From NCBI GenBank assembly GCA_001604325.1, contig LVBF01000016.1:1-41847 (forward strand): 41,847 nucleotides of DNA, written 5' to 3'. A program made the translations under genes and the position numbers. The notes beneath the pieces were generated by a model. That model saw nothing but the letters and a program-made list of their open reading frames with translations. It had not been told where the DNA came from and did no database searches. Positions within the stretch are counted from its first letter, which is position 1. The number at the start of each line of letters is the position of its first letter. The stretch is from Spirochaetales bacterium Spiro_04 (GTDB taxonomy: Bacteria > Spirochaetota > Spirochaetia > Sphaerochaetales > Sphaerochaetaceae). Below, one piece after another: positions 17,154 to 26,008 of this stretch.

Positions 17154-18809
17154 ATGGCTACCAGTCCAAAACGCTCCTATCTGACCCTCTTCAGGGTCGC
17201 GATCAGCGCATTATTCATCGTAATCCTCATCCGGGTGGCCTTCTTGATGCTCACCAGTCCAAAATCCGCACGCCAATATGATGACCCCCAGGTCGCCGAA
17301 CGGGTGGAGCGCGGGACGATCCTCGACCGCAATGGACGAATCCTCGCCATCCAAACCCCGTACTGGGGGGTGTACTTCCACCTCAACGCCATCGACGACC
17401 TCGCCTTCGTCAGTGAGGTGGTCTCCCCGTTCGTACAGATGAGCGCGGATCAGATCATGGAGCGGGCCCGCGGCTATACCACCTACGCCCAGATCAAGGA
17501 GCGCATCGATGAGCAGACCGCCGAGGAGTTGAAGACGGCGTTGGCCAAGAACCGGTTGCAGAACCAGGTGACCATCGAAAAGCGGCAGGGGCGTACGTGG
17601 CCGGCCCACTTCCATGGGGTGCAGACCATCGGCTTCACCAACACCGCCGGCGAAGGCATCGAGGGTATCGAGCTCAGCCAAGAGCGCTATCTCAACCCCG
17701 TGCCCCAGGTCGGCGAGCGCCTCGTCACCTACGGCGATGAGATCACCCTCACCCTCGATCTGGACATCCAATATACCGTCGATGTGCAGCTGCAGGAGAT
17801 CGCCGAGGAGTGGGATCCCGAATGGAGTGCCGCCATCGTCCTCGATGCACAAAACGGCGACCTGCTCGCCGTAGGCAGCTGGCCGTGGTACGATGCCAAT
17901 CTCTTTGGTAAATCGACGAGTGAGGAGCGGAAGAACCATGCGGTGAACCAGCTCAGCGAGCCGGGGTCCGTCTTCAAGCTCTTCAGCCTCGCCTCAGTGC
18001 TCGAAGCGGGCGAGGCCGATACCTCCACCACCTTCTTATGCGACGGCAGCTATACCTTCAACGCCGGGGGATCGGCGGTGACCATCACCTGCTCCTCGCC
18101 GCACGGTGAGGTGGACTCTCGGACGATGATCAGCAAATCGTGCAACGGGGCGATCTCCCACTGGGCGCTCCAGACCGACCCGGCAAAATTCTTCGAGACG
18201 CTCTCGAACCTCGGCTTCACCTCCTCCTGGGACATCGACCTCCCCTCCCGGGCGCGTTCGATCATCGCCGATGTGGGAGCGTGGTCCCTCCGCAGCCAAC
18301 CGACGATCGCCTTCGGCCAGGAGCTGTTGACCACTGCCTTGCACCTGACGGTCGCCGCCACCGCACTCGGGCCCACCGGAGAACTGCTCACCCCCCACTT
18401 GATCCTCCGTCGCCGTAGCGGGGAAGATGGGACCCTGCTCTATGAGCGGGTACGTACCCCGGTCGCCCAGGTGCTCACTCCAGCGAACACCGCGATCATC
18501 CGGGAGGGGATGCGCCTCGCCACCGAAGAGGGGACGGGGACGCTGGCCAGGGTGGAGGGCTTCGCGGTCGGCGTCAAGACCGGCACCGCCCAGATCATGA
18601 ATCCGGAGACGGGCAGCTATGCCGACGGCGCCCTCTATGCGAGCGCGCTGGCCATCGTGCCCATCGATGAGCCACGCTATATCATCTATGTGGGGGCCCA
18701 TGATCCCAAAGGGTCGAATATCTGGGGGGCGAACATCGCCGCCCCCGCGATCAAAGAGATCATCAAGACACTGGCAAGTCAGGGAAAACTCATCGTCTCA
18801 GAGAAATGA
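17154..18809 (+). CDS. Class B penicillin-binding protein (FtsI/PBP2-like transpeptidase)
   Basis: 551 residues. A membrane anchor (about 13-33), a pedestal domain beginning with ERGTILDRNGRILA (53-66), and a transpeptidase domain with all three active motifs: SVFK (S272 nucleophile), SCN (329-331) and KTG (475-477, in VGVKTGTAQ). It cross-links peptidoglycan in the periplasm. The FtsI-like N-terminal motif and the absence of ftsI between ftsL and murF make it the likely septal enzyme; no PASTA domains are present. No ribosome-binding site precedes the ATG. It is convergent with the flhF-like gene (12-bp overlap). Published Sphaerochaeta genomes are reported to lack such proteins, so its intact state is notable. 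Confidence 0.88.
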   Translation: MATSPKRSYLTLFRVAISALFIVILIRVAFLMLTSPKSARQYDDPQVAERVERGTILDRNGRILAIQTPYWGVYFHLNAIDDLAFVSEVVSPFVQMSADQIMERARGYTTYAQIKERIDEQTAEELKTALAKNRLQNQVTIEKRQGRTWPAHFHGVQTIGFTNTAGEGIEGIELSQERYLNPVPQVGERLVTYGDEITLTLDLDIQYTVDVQLQEIAEEWDPEWSAAIVLDAQNGDLLAVGSWPWYDANLFGKSTSEERKNHAVNQLSEPGSVFKLFSLASVLEAGEADTSTTFLCDGSYTFNAGGSAVTITCSSPHGEVDSRTMISKSCNGAISHWALQTDPAKFFETLSNLGFTSSWDIDLPSRARSIIADVGAWSLRSQPTIAFGQELLTTALHLTVAATALGPTGELLTPHLILRRRSGEDGTLLYERVRTPVAQVLTPANTAIIREGMRLATEEGTGTLARVEGFAVGVKTGTAQIMNPETGSYADGALYASALAIVPIDEPRYIIYVGAHDPKGSNIWGANIAAPAIKEIIKTLASQGKLIVSEK

Positions 18810-19658
18810 GAGCGCCTCAAGATCGAGGGTGAAGCCGACAAGACGACTGAGCAGCGCCGATGAATCGGCAGCCCTCACCTCGCCTTCGTCATCGGCTGTG
18901 TAGGCGAAGGTGACCTTCGACTGCACCAGATACGCCAAGAGCGCTCCGATTTTCTCAGCCTTCTCAAGACCGGTCACCAGGAGGGCGTCGGCATCATCTC
19001 TCTCCAGCGCCGCCGCGTCAGTGACGAGCAGACGAGTCAACGCTTCCCCCTCGATGAGGGAGAGCATGGCATCGTCAGGGGCGAGGAGCACCACACGCTC
19101 ATAGCGCTCCAACGTCTCGCCCAACGCCTCGAATTCCGCTCTTCCCGTCGCATGGTAGAGCGGCAGCGAATAGAGGGCTGCAGCCTCGACGAGGGACGGT
19201 TCGTCAGATCCAAGGGTGAGGATCGCGACCTTCTTCCGCTCCTTGGCCCGATGATAGAGCGCCAGGCGGGGTGCCATCGCCGCCGCCCCCGCTCCCATCA
19301 AATGGACGAAGCGCCGATCGAGACCGGCGGTATAGTCGATGGAGGTGAACAGCTCTTCGATGAGGCGGACCTCGACCTCCGCCTGCTGCATCGTCTCGAT
19401 CGATGCCCACACGTCCGCTGAGGCGCAGAGACCGGCGGGGATGTCGTTTGCCTTCAGGATTTTCTCCCGATGCTCTTGGGGATCGAAGCGTACCTGCTTT
19501 GAGAGGTCCACCAGGTAGAAGGTGATCTCACAGCGCGCGGGACCCCGGGCGACCGGGATGTCGCGACGGGTATGGACACGCACCGCACTGCCCCACTTCT
19601 CTCGGGCGAGGCGCAGGGCGCTCTCATAGTCGTCACTCTCCAGGCGCAGGAACTCCAC
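18798..19658 (-). CDS. FlhF-like protein with degenerate GTPase motifs
   Basis: 286 residues. The N-terminus (FLRLESDDYESALRLAREKW) matches the start of FlhF, the SRP-type GTPase that positions flagella, and the C-terminal region resembles the end of the FlhF G domain (SKVTFAYTADDEGEVRAADS). All nucleotide-binding motifs are altered: the P-loop position (122-131) reads GAGAAAMAPR without the GKT, the DTAGR position reads APDDA (about 193-197), and TKLD reads TGLE (229-232). The frame is intact, and the GTG start has a perfect AGGAGG that overlaps the hslU stop, so it is expressed and probably maintained. I infer a pseudo-GTPase retained after loss of flagella, role unknown. Confidence 0.7.
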   Translation of the reverse strand: MEFLRLESDDYESALRLAREKWGSAVRVHTRRDIPVARGPARCEITFYLVDLSKQVRFDPQEHREKILKANDIPAGLCASADVWASIETMQQAEVEVRLIEELFTSIDYTAGLDRRFVHLMGAGAAAMAPRLALYHRAKERKKVAILTLGSDEPSLVEAAALYSLPLYHATGRAEFEALGETLERYERVVLLAPDDAMLSLIEGEALTRLLVTDAAALERDDADALLVTGLEKAEKIGALLAYLVQSKVTFAYTADDEGEVRAADSSALLSRLVGFTLDLEALSFL

Positions 19659-19668
19659 CCGTCACCTC

Positions 19669-21027
19669 CTAGAGGATGAAGCGGGAGAGGTCTTCATTCT
19701 TCATGATCTCCTCCAGTCGCTCATCGACGTATGATGATGTGATGGTGATCGTCTGTCCACTCAGCTCATCGGCGCTGAAGCTCAGCTCCTCAAGCAGCTT
19801 CTCCATGACGGTGAAGAGCCGGCGCGCACCGATGTTGTCCGTCGTTGCGTTCACCTCCCAGGCAATCTCACTGACGCGCCTGATCGCCCCATCCTCGAAG
19901 TTGATGGTGACTCCCTCGGTCGCCAAGAGCTCCCGGTACTGCATCGTGATGGCGTTCGCCGGCTCGGTGAGGATCCGGTAGAAGTCATCGGCCGTCAGCT
20001 CGTTGAGCTCGACACGGAGCGGGAAGCGCCCCTGCAGCTCGGGGATCAAATCACTGGGCTTGGAGACGTGGAAGGCGCCGCTGGCGATGAAGAGGATGTG
20101 GGTCGTGTCGATGATCCCCCACTTGGTGGAGACGCTGGTCCCTTCGACGATCGGCAGGATGTCGCGTTGCACCCCCTCACGGGAGACGTCGATGCCGCTC
20201 GAGGCGCCGCTCTTGGCGACCTTGTCGATCTCATCGATGAAGACGATGCCCATCTGCTCCACCCGCTCCTTGGCTTCGTCGATGGCTCGGTCGGTATCGA
20301 CGACCTTCTCCGTCTCCTCCTCGGTGAAGATCTCACGCGCACGGCGCACGGTCACCTTCCGATGGTGTCCCTTGCTGTTGCCGAAGATCGAGCCGAGGCT
20401 CTGCATCGCCTCCTGGAGCTCCTCCATGTTCGGTTGGCCCATCACCTCGATGCCCACCCGCTTTTGGCCCTGGACAGTGATCTCCACCTCACGTTCATCA
20501 AAAAACCCGTCCCTCAGCATCCGTCTGAAGCGCTCGCGCATTGAGTCGGCGCTCTCCTTGACCTGCGTGTCGGCGGAAGATTCGGGGTTCTGTGGCAAGA
20601 GGATATCGAGCAGGCGCTCCTCAACCCGTGCCTGGACCTTCTCCTTCTGGTACTCGGCGAGTTCACTCTTGACCTGCTGCACCGCGATGGACATCAGGTC
20701 ACGGATGATTGATTCGACGTCACGCCCGACGTATCCGACCTCGGTGTACTTGGTCGCCTCCACCTTGATGAAGGGGGCGTTGGCGAGGCGGGCGATCCGG
20801 CGGGCGATCTCGGTCTTGCCGACCCCCGTGGGCCCGATCATGATGATGTTCTTCGGCGAGACTTCGTCACGGATCTCCTCGGGCAACCGTTTGCGGCGCG
20901 TACGGTTGCGGATCGCCACCGCGATGGTCCGTTTGGCCTGGTCTTGCCCGATGATATACTTATCCAGCTCCTTGACGATTTCGGAGGGCTTGAGCTCGTC
21001 AAGCTTCCGGCTCTTCAGATATTCCAT
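19669..21027 (-). CDS. hslU: HslU, ATPase subunit of the HslUV protease
   Basis: 452 residues. KYIIGQDQAKRTIAVAIRNR starts the AAA+ domain, Walker A GPTGVGKT is at 65-72, and EVGYVGRDVESIIRDL and Walker B MGIVFIDEIDKVA follow. The I domain lies about 110-240, and the C-terminus ends in the short tail (LSRFIL) that inserts into HslV. It unfolds proteins and feeds them to HslV. It follows hslV by three bases and is followed by the flhF-like gene ten bases on. Confidence 0.97.
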   Translation of the reverse strand: MEYLKSRKLDELKPSEIVKELDKYIIGQDQAKRTIAVAIRNRTRRKRLPEEIRDEVSPKNIIMIGPTGVGKTEIARRIARLANAPFIKVEATKYTEVGYVGRDVESIIRDLMSIAVQQVKSELAEYQKEKVQARVEERLLDILLPQNPESSADTQVKESADSMRERFRRMLRDGFFDEREVEITVQGQKRVGIEVMGQPNMEELQEAMQSLGSIFGNSKGHHRKVTVRRAREIFTEEETEKVVDTDRAIDEAKERVEQMGIVFIDEIDKVAKSGASSGIDVSREGVQRDILPIVEGTSVSTKWGIIDTTHILFIASGAFHVSKPSDLIPELQGRFPLRVELNELTADDFYRILTEPANAITMQYRELLATEGVTINFEDGAIRRVSEIAWEVNATTDNIGARRLFTVMEKLLEELSFSADELSGQTITITSSYVDERLEEIMKNEDLSRFIL

Positions 21028-21030
21028 GGC

Positions 21031-21567
21031 CTACAATTCCTCTACTGTGATGATGTCGTCGGTGTAGATGCACAGCTTCGCCGCGATCTGCACGCTCTTC
21101 TTTGCGATCTCGGCCGCGCTCATCTGGGGAGCGGCCTCCATGTACGCCAAGGCGGCGGCCAGGGCGAAGTTTCCCCCGCTGCCGATGCCGATGGCATCCC
21201 GTTCGGGTTCCACGACATCCCCCGCCCCGTTGATCAGGTACATCGCTGTTCCGTCGCTGACGATCATCATCGCCTCCAACTGGCGCAGGTTCTTGTCGGT
21301 CCGCCACTGCTTGGCCAGCTCGACCGCTGAACGGGTGAGGTCCCCGTTGTATTGCTTGAGCTTCGTCTCGAAGAGCTCGAAGAGGGTGAAGGCGTCGGCG
21401 GTCGTGCCGGCGAAGCCGGTGATGACCTTCCCGTCGTAGAGGGTGCGCACCTTGTGTGCGTTTGATTTGAGGATGGTGTCACCGAAGGTCACCTGCCCAT
21501 CCCCGGCGATCGCCACGTTGCCATCCTTTCTCACAGCGACTATGGTCGTCCCTTTAAAACTACTCAT
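21031..21567 (-). CDS. hslV: HslV, peptidase subunit of the HslUV protease
   Basis: 178 residues. [20 protein letters not shown], followed by AGDGQVTFG, is the family start. The nucleophile is most likely Thr7, exposed by removal of the six residues ending in Gly6, as in HslV proteins with a short propeptide. [12 protein letters not shown] and [17 protein letters not shown] are the typical later segments. The second of two adjacent ATGs (21567) is placed six bases after AAGGA and overlaps the end of xerC by 8 bp, which suggests coupled translation. It forms the double hexameric proteolytic core. Confidence 0.95.
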   Translation of the reverse strand: MSSFKGTTIVAVRKDGNVAIAGDGQVTFGDTILKSNAHKVRTLYDGKVITGFAGTTADAFTLFELFETKLKQYNGDLTRSAVELAKQWRTDKNLRQLEAMMIVSDGTAMYLINGAGDVVEPERDAIGIGSGGNFALAAALAYMEAAPQMSAAEIAKKSVQIAAKLCIYTDDIITVEEL

Positions 21568-22462
21568 CATTGATCCTTCCATGAGGGTGGCTCGATCGAT
21601 AGACCTCGGCCAACCGTGCTTGTGATACGTGGGTGTAGATCTGCGTGGTGGAGATGCTGGCGTGGCCGAGCAACTCCTGCACCAAACGGATGTCCGCCCC
21701 ACGGTCGAGGAGGTGGGTGGCAAAGGTATGCCGGAGCACATGGGGTGTGAACGGCTTCTGCCAACCAAGTCTCTTCCTATATGCAGCAAACATAACACCA
21801 ACGGTGCTCATCGGCAACTGCTTGCCGTCTTTTGTCGTCAAGAGCAGATCGGTGTCAGGGTGTTCGCCCTTCAGGCTCCGATAGTGGGAGAGGAGGCGCT
21901 CAGAGCGCGCTCCGTAAAAGACGTACCGCTCTCTCCTCCCCTTGCCCAAGACCCTGATCCGCTTGCCGGGGCGATCGATGTCCCGCTCCCGGATGCCCAA
22001 CAGCTCGCCGATGCGGCACCCGGTCTCATAGAGCAGGGTGAAGATGAGTAGCGCCTGCGTCGTGGCCCAGTCGCCCCAGGGGAGAGCGAGCAACTCCTCC
22101 ACCTCAGCGGTGGTGAGGTAGGTGGGCAGGCGGTCCGCCACCGGCCTCGTCCTGATCAGGGCGAAGGGGTTGGAGGCGACGACCCCCTGCCGCTCGAGGT
22201 GGGCGTAGAAGGAGCGCACCGCGCTGATCTTGCGGTTGATCGTCGACTGACGATACTCCTCATCGAGGAGATAGCGCATGAACATCCGGCCATCCTCACC
22301 CTTCGCCTCCTCCATCGTGATGCCGATCGAGCTGAAGAAGGTGGAGAGCTCAGAGAGGTCGCACCCATAGGCGGTCACCGTGTGGGCGCTGAGATTGCGC
22401 ACCCGCTGCTCCACTTCCAGGTACGAGGCGATCAAGCTGAGGTCATCCATAGCGTTCATCAT
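21560..22462 (-). CDS. xerC: Tyrosine recombinase XerC-like
   Basis: 300 residues. An N-terminal SAM-like core-binding domain (about 8-100) and a catalytic domain with R150, K174, H241, R244, H267 and nucleophile Y276. Such enzymes act at dif with the cell-division machinery to resolve chromosome dimers. The ATG at 22462 overlaps the dprA stop (ATGA); ATGs at 22459 and 22450 are alternatives. A second recombinase lies three genes upstream. Which of the two is the true XerC or XerD partner is not certain; I assign this one XerC because of its dprA and hslVU neighbours. Confidence 0.88.
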   Translation of the reverse strand: MMNAMDDLSLIASYLEVEQRVRNLSAHTVTAYGCDLSELSTFFSSIGITMEEAKGEDGRMFMRYLLDEEYRQSTINRKISAVRSFYAHLERQGVVASNPFALIRTRPVADRLPTYLTTAEVEELLALPWGDWATTQALLIFTLLYETGCRIGELLGIRERDIDRPGKRIRVLGKGRRERYVFYGARSERLLSHYRSLKGEHPDTDLLLTTKDGKQLPMSTVGVMFAAYRKRLGWQKPFTPHVLRHTFATHLLDRGADIRLVQELLGHASISTTQIYTHVSQARLAEVYRSSHPHGRINDE

Positions 22463-23115
22463 ACCATGAGTGTCCGCTCCCAACCAAGCAGGGTGGCCAC
22501 CTCTGCATAGCTGGAGACCACCGGGGCACCCATCTCCTCCAGCAATCGACTGCCGTCGCTCTGAGAGTCGCCGCCCAACCCCACGGTGTGGACGAAGACC
22601 TCCTTGCCGCCATCGAGCGCCGCCTTGGCGGTGGCGAGGCTCGAGCCATGGCATGAGGCCTCGATGACCAGCGTCGCCTCCCCCCACGATCCACGGAGCG
22701 CCGCACCGCTGGCCTTCCGCACGCGTGCATCGATGGACTCATCCACAAACGGGGTGACGAGGATCGCGGTGGGGATGCGCCAGCCGGAGCGGGGAAGCGG
22801 CGAGTCGAAGACCACCACACTCTCCCGCCTCCCCTCCCATGCCCCGTAGAGGGCGTGGCGGTCGATGCCGGTGTTGCTGCTGACCACCAGACAAATCCCC
22901 GCCTGCGCGCACGTGAGGGCGATGTCGTAGGTGACGCGGCGTGCCGCATAGCTCGGCGCCGTACCGCCCGTGATGGTCAACAGGGGCCGGGCGATCGGGA
23001 TCTTCGGACCGCGGACCAAAAGATGGCGCGGCCGTGGGCGAAGCGTGGCAAGCTGATGCGGGTACTCCTCGTCCGCGATGGTGATGGTGCGTACACGAGC
23101 GCTCTCTTCGTTCAT
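22459..23115 (-). CDS. dprA: Divergent DprA/Smf-like DNA-processing protein
   Basis: About 218 residues. The Rossmann-like DprA fold is recognisable from ADEEYPHQLATLRPRPRHLL, SSNTGIDRHALYGAW (canonical SGxAxGIDxxAHxGAL), TLVIEASCHGSSLATAKAAL and EVFVHTVGLGGDSQSDGSRLLEEMGA. DNA-binding signature residues differ: GSR reads GGT (50-52) and RNR reads RVR (131-133). It also lacks the usual N-terminal helical and C-terminal winged-helix domains. DprA loads RecA on incoming single-stranded DNA; whether this short form still does is open. Start at 23115 is uncertain (AGGGGG only one base before the ATG); a TTG at 23151 overlapping the tauE stop is the alternative. Confidence 0.72.
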   Translation of the reverse strand: MNEESARVRTITIADEEYPHQLATLRPRPRHLLVRGPKIPIARPLLTITGGTAPSYAARRVTYDIALTCAQAGICLVVSSNTGIDRHALYGAWEGRRESVVVFDSPLPRSGWRIPTAILVTPFVDESIDARVRKASGAALRGSWGEATLVIEASCHGSSLATAKAALDGGKEVFVHTVGLGGDSQSDGSRLLEEMGAPVVSSYAEVATLLGWERTLMV

Positions 23116-23147
23116 ACCCCCTAAGGGGAAGGGGGGCCCCTCTTGCT

Positions 23148-23891
23148 TCAAAAGAGGTCGATGATCACTTTCACGAGGAGCAGGGCGAGGACGAAGAGCA
23201 TGATCGGCTTGACGAGGCGCGCTCCCACCTTCAGCGCCAGCCGGCTTCCGGTGTAGCCGCCGATGATGGAGGCGACGGCGCAGGGGATGGCGATGGAGAA
23301 GTCCACCGATCCATGGAAGAGGAAGACCGCCATCGCCGCGATATTGCTCGACAGGTTCACCAGGCGCGCCGTCCCGCTCGCTTCCAAGAGCTCCAGCCCC
23401 ACCAAGGCGGTGAAGACCAGGGTGAGCAGCATCCCGGTGCCGGGACCGAAGAAGCCGTCATAGCCGCCGATGAGCAAACTCAACAGAAAAGAGATGGTGA
23501 GCACGACACTCTTGGGACGGCTCTTGCCCCTGCCAAAGTTGGGGTTCACCAGCATGAAGACCGCGATGGCCGGTACCAGGACGACCAAGAGATACACGAG
23601 GTAGTCGCCGGCCCAGCGCTCAGCGAGCGCGCTGCCGATGGCAGATCCTATGAAACTTGCGGGGATGGCGGCTGCCGCCACGGTCCAGGAAACCGCTTTT
23701 TTCGAGATGTACTGGGCCGATGCGATGGTGGTGCCGAAGGAGGAGGCGAACTTGTTGGTCCCCAGGGCGCTCTGCGCCGGAAGCCCCACGGCCACATAGG
23801 CGGTGAGGGTGATGAGGCCACCGCCACCGGCGATGGCGTCGACGAAGGCGCCGAAGAAAATGATGGGGAGGAGGATCAGGAGGGTGGTCAT
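23148..23891 (-). CDS. TauE/SafE (TSUP) family membrane transporter
   Basis: 247 residues with about eight hydrophobic segments and two related halves. FFGAFVDAIAGGGGLITLTAY and GGYDGFFGPGTGMLLTLVF are the paired signature loops of the TSUP family, which exports or imports sulfur-containing or small organic anions. The substrate cannot be inferred. It sits inside an operon of recombination and division genes, overlapping xerD by four bases (ATGA). That is an odd metabolic insertion, but the codon use looks like its neighbours. Confidence 0.9.
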   Translation of the reverse strand: MTTLLILLPIIFFGAFVDAIAGGGGLITLTAYVAVGLPAQSALGTNKFASSFGTTIASAQYISKKAVSWTVAAAAIPASFIGSAIGSALAERWAGDYLVYLLVVLVPAIAVFMLVNPNFGRGKSRPKSVVLTISFLLSLLIGGYDGFFGPGTGMLLTLVFTALVGLELLEASGTARLVNLSSNIAAMAVFLFHGSVDFSIAIPCAVASIIGGYTGSRLALKVGARLVKPIMLFVLALLLVKVIIDLF

Positions 23892-24766
23892 CGACTTTCT
23901 CCGCTCGGGTGGAAGCGCTCATAGGCGGCTTGCAGGGCGCCGGTGTCCACATGGGTGTAAATCTGGGTGGTCTTGATGTCGCTGTGCCCCAAGAGCTGTT
24001 GCACGCTTCTGAGGTCCGCACCCCCCGCCAGCATGTGGGTGGCATAGCTGTGGCGCAGCGTATGGACGGTGATGTCCAGGTCGGCCGCCTTCGCATAGGC
24101 GGTAAAGCGTTTGTGCACCGCTTGACGGGTCAGTCCCTCTCCCCGTCGACCGACGAAGAGGGTCTTCTCCCCCAGGTGGGGGCCCACCAAGGTCGGCCTG
24201 CTCTCCTCCAGGTAGGCATCGACCCACAGGCGGGCCACATCACCGACGGGAATACGGCGCATCTTGTTGCGCTTGCCCAACACGGTGACCGCATCCTTGT
24301 GGTAGTGTGATACGGAGAGAGAACACGCCTCGCTGATGCGCAGGCCGCAGGAGTAGATCAATTCGAAGAGGGCGCGATCGCGCAGGCCGAGCGCATCGCT
24401 GTCGTCGATGGTGGCCAGAAGGCGCTCCACCTCGTCCACCGAAGCCACATCCGGCAATCTCATCCCCTCCTTGGGGCGCGGCAGGAGACTCACCGGGTTG
24501 TCGCTCCTGGCCCCCTTCGTCTGAAGATAGGTGAAGAAGGAGCGCAGGGCGCTGAGCAGCTTGGCGACGCTGCGCCCCGAGAGGGAGCGCAGTTGGGCCT
24601 GCTCGACCACATACGCCTGGACTTCCTGCATGGAGACTGCATCGATGTCGTGCCCCGCCTCCAAGAAGAGGGAGAGCTCATTGGTGTAGATCGCGATCGT
24701 AGCCTTGCTGAGCCGTCGTTCGAGGCTGAGGTACATCTCGTACTCGTCTACGATGAGGGAGGCCAT
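23888..24766 (-). CDS. xerD: Tyrosine recombinase XerD-like
   Basis: 292 residues. A core-binding domain (about 4-95) and a catalytic domain with R143, K165, H235, R238, H261 and Y270 (LLGHSDIKTTQIYTH). It is the probable partner of the recombinase at 21560-22462 at dif, or a second copy with another target. The ATG at 24766 shares one base with the ftsZ stop (TGATG). Placement directly after ftsZ is a plausible way to match recombinase level with division. The XerC/XerD naming of the two is by analogy only. Confidence 0.86.
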   Translation of the reverse strand: MASLIVDEYEMYLSLERRLSKATIAIYTNELSLFLEAGHDIDAVSMQEVQAYVVEQAQLRSLSGRSVAKLLSALRSFFTYLQTKGARSDNPVSLLPRPKEGMRLPDVASVDEVERLLATIDDSDALGLRDRALFELIYSCGLRISEACSLSVSHYHKDAVTVLGKRNKMRRIPVGDVARLWVDAYLEESRPTLVGPHLGEKTLFVGRRGEGLTRQAVHKRFTAYAKAADLDITVHTLRHSYATHMLAGGADLRSVQQLLGHSDIKTTQIYTHVDTGALQAAYERFHPSGESR

Positions 24767-25983
24767 CACTGCCCCTCTTGCTCCTTGGAACGACCGTAGC
24801 GGAGGACGGCCGGGATCGAGTAGTCGGTGGAGGCGGGGTTGACCGCCTTGCCCAGCTGCTTTTGAAGATCCTGCCAACGGTTGACCTGGATGGCGGCCAC
24901 ATCGTCGCTGCGCTCTTCGCTTTTCTCCTCGCCCCTCTCACTGGCGGTGAAGCGACGCTGGGTCGTCTCATGTTCGCTGCTCTCCGCGCCGATGACCGAT
25001 TCCTTGCGGTCGAAGCCGGTGGCGACGACGGTCACCTTGATGCGGTCCCCCAATTCGGGGTTGAAGGCCTGGCCAGCGATGATCAAGGCATCCTCGGCAC
25101 ACTGGGCGGTCACCAGTTCGACCACGTCCTGGTACTCCTGGAGCGTAAGGTTATCGCTTCCGGCCAAGTTTATCAACACACTTTTGGCCCCCTCGATGGA
25201 GGCGTTCTCCAAGAGCGGGTTGCTCACCGCCTGGCGGGCTGCATCGACGGCACGGTTCGCGCCTTCTCCGAAGCCGATGCCCATCAAGGCATCGCCCTTC
25301 CCCTTCATGACGGTCCGCACGTCGGCGAAGTCGATGTTGATCTCACCCGGTTCGGTGATCAGCTCGCTGATCCCCTGCACCCCCATGTAGAGGACCTCAT
25401 CGGCCATCAAGAAGGCTTGTTTGATCGGAGTGTTGTTCTCCACCACCTTCAGGAGGTACTGGTTGGGGATGATGATCAAGGTATCGACCTGCTTGCGCAG
25501 CTTCTCGATGCCCGCCTGGGCGAGCACCAGTTTCTTCTTGCCCTCGAACGCAAAGGGGGTGGTGACCACCGCCACGGTCAAGGCGTTGCAACTCTTGGCC
25601 ACCTCGGCCACGATCGAGGCCGCTCCGGTGCCGGTGCCGCCCCCCATGCCGGCGGTGATGAAGACCATGTCGGCGTTCTCCACCTCACGGCGGATCTCCT
25701 CCTTGCTCTCCTGGGCGGCTTTCTCCCCGACCTCGGGAATCCCGCCGGCCCCGAGGCCTCCGGTGAGCTCACGCCCGATGGGGAGCCTGGTCTGGGCGTT
25801 TGAGCGTTGCAGGGCCTGCATATCGGTGTTCATCGTGACAAAGTGCACCTTCTTCAAGCCGCTGGCGATCATGCGGTTCACCGCATTGCCGCCGGCCCCA
25901 CCGACTCCGATGACCTTGATCACCGTGCTGGTCGCCTGCTCGTCCTTCACCATATCCTCTACTTCGAACATTCCAAAATCCAT
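24766..25983 (-). CDS. ftsZ: Cell division GTPase FtsZ
   Basis: 405 residues. KVIGVGGAGGNAVNRMI, the tubulin signature GGGTGTG (114-120), NIDFADVRTVM, which is the T7 catalytic loop region, and a disordered acidic linker (about 330-380) followed by a C-terminal conserved peptide (DYSIPAVLRYGRSKEQ) that binds FtsA. It polymerises into the Z ring at mid-cell. Twenty-five bases follow ftsA. GAGGTGA lies 11 bases before the ATG at 25983; the in-frame ATG at 25971 is a minor alternative. Confidence 0.98.
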   Translation of the reverse strand: MDFGMFEVEDMVKDEQATSTVIKVIGVGGAGGNAVNRMIASGLKKVHFVTMNTDMQALQRSNAQTRLPIGRELTGGLGAGGIPEVGEKAAQESKEEIRREVENADMVFITAGMGGGTGTGAASIVAEVAKSCNALTVAVVTTPFAFEGKKKLVLAQAGIEKLRKQVDTLIIIPNQYLLKVVENNTPIKQAFLMADEVLYMGVQGISELITEPGEINIDFADVRTVMKGKGDALMGIGFGEGANRAVDAARQAVSNPLLENASIEGAKSVLINLAGSDNLTLQEYQDVVELVTAQCAEDALIIAGQAFNPELGDRIKVTVVATGFDRKESVIGAESSEHETTQRRFTASERGEEKSEERSDDVAAIQVNRWQDLQKQLGKAVNPASTDYSIPAVLRYGRSKEQEGQ

Positions 25984-26008
25984 ATATGCTATTTCACCTC
26001 ATGTACAC

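Noticed and set aside
23148-23891. Recent horizontal insertion of the TSUP transporter into the division operon.
   Set aside because: Base composition and the ATGA overlap with xerD look the same as in neighbouring genes, so transfer is not supported by the sequence alone.
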